NCBI GenBank assembly: GCA_030740415.1
Contig: JASLXI010000087.1
Span: 1 to 5,253, forward strand
Direction of reading: 5' to 3'
Source of the DNA: Dehalococcoidia bacterium
Lineage (GTDB): Bacteria > Chloroflexota > Dehalococcoidia > UBA2985
DNA: 5,253 nt
The translations under genes and the position numbers were made by a program. Positions 5,000 through 5,253 of the stretch are shown here, in pieces (position 1 is the first letter of the stretch; each line of letters opens with the position of its first letter). The notes beneath the pieces were generated by a model, which saw nothing but the letters and a program-made list of their open reading frames with translations, did not search any database and was not told the origin of the DNA.

Positions 5000-5253
5000 G
5001 TGCCACACTATATCGCACTTGTGAATTTCACCGACCAGGGAATACGGAATGCAGGGAACATGCGCCAGGACATGGCAGCGCGTGATGAGCTGCTTGCAAC
5101 CGCAGGAATCAAGGTACAGCGGTTTTTTACCCTTGGCCAGTATGACATAGTGGCATTGGTAGAGGCCCCTGACGATGAGGCAATGGCCACCATGGCCCTG
5201 CGGATTGGGAGCGCAGGGGATCTCCGTACAACCACCCTAAAGGCCTTCACCCA
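5000..5253 (+). CDS. GYD-domain protein, 3' end beyond the window
   Basis: The visible 84 codons start MPHYIALVNFTDQGIRN and pass through FFTLGQYDIVALVEAPDDE (42-60). They end near RTTTLKAFT (76-84). This matches the small GYD family (named for the G-x-YD motif, here GQYD at 46-49), whose members are about 95-105 aa, adopt a ferredoxin-like dimeric alpha/beta fold and have no agreed biochemical role. About 10-20 residues are probably missing. The start is GTG 5000 with AGAGGAGG at 4986-4993, 6 nt upstream. An ATG at 4995 in another frame hits a stop after nine codons and is too near the SD. It is soluble, with no signal peptide or membrane segment. Nothing to its right is visible, so its partners are unknown. 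Confidence 0.88.
   Translation, partial: MPHYIALVNFTDQGIRNAGNMRQDMAARDELLATAGIKVQRFFTLGQYDIVALVEAPDDEAMATMALRIGSAGDLRTTTLKAFT

Noticed and set aside
4710..5024. Single continuous 104-codon plus-strand frame beginning at TTG before the GYD gene
   Set aside because: Its first half looks random and there is no SD; only the middle is protein-like, which fits a frameshifted remnant better than one gene.
5008..5250. Minus-strand open frame opposite the GYD gene
   Set aside because: It is antisense to a recognisable GYD domain with a strong SD; no family features were seen.

Overview
This 5.25 kb window looks like ordinary chromosomal DNA from a bacterium. It has moderate GC, GTG and TTG starts, good Shine-Dalgarno sites and tight gene spacing. 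The set of an actinobacterial-style inositol-phosphate synthase, a PimA-like mannosyltransferase and a PIP-synthase-type CDP-alcohol phosphatidyltransferase beside prfB, nfi and a GYD-domain gene makes me think of Chloroflexota (Dehalococcoidia or SAR202-like). That assignment is inference from gene content and protein flavour and has not been tested. No mobile element, CRISPR array, tRNA or rRNA was seen.

Layout, left to right. Bases 2-88 (+) are the last 28 codons of endonuclease V (nfi), recognised by its GYR-PEPTR tail. A 55-bp gap with a GC-rich hairpin leads to prfB (144-1242, +), peptide chain release factor 2. prfB is not one continuous frame: 22 codons end at an in-frame TGA inside CTT-TGA-C, and reading resumes in the +1 frame. 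This is the classic autoregulatory frameshift, and the spliced product is 365 aa. prfB converges with a minus-strand operon across 27 bp, where a possible terminator overlaps both stop codons.

The minus-strand operon is transcribed from about 4208 down to 1270: ino1 (4146-3076), then a PimA-like GT4 glycosyltransferase (3041-1875), then a CDP-alcohol phosphatidyltransferase (1878-1270, overlapping its upstream neighbour by 3 nt). Together they read as a phosphatidylinositol / mannosyl-PI pathway. Ino1 makes inositol 3-phosphate from glucose 6-phosphate, the phosphatidyltransferase condenses it with CDP-diacylglycerol, and the glycosyltransferase adds a sugar, probably mannose from GDP-mannose, to the inositol lipid. 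A plausible sigma70-type promoter with an extended -10 lies 69 bp upstream of the ino1 start.

Further upstream on the minus strand is a small membrane protein of unknown function with an acidic tail (4709-4443). It is separated from ino1 by about 300 bp without a convincing gene. Right of it, 4726-4999 has no intact gene but may hold the wreck of a small membrane-protein gene. At 5000 a plus-strand GYD-domain protein begins and runs off the window.

I do not see a wholly new biological system. The most interesting items are the compact inositol-lipid operon (if the host is indeed not an actinobacterium), the prfB recoding site, and the possible frameshifted gene before the GYD gene.
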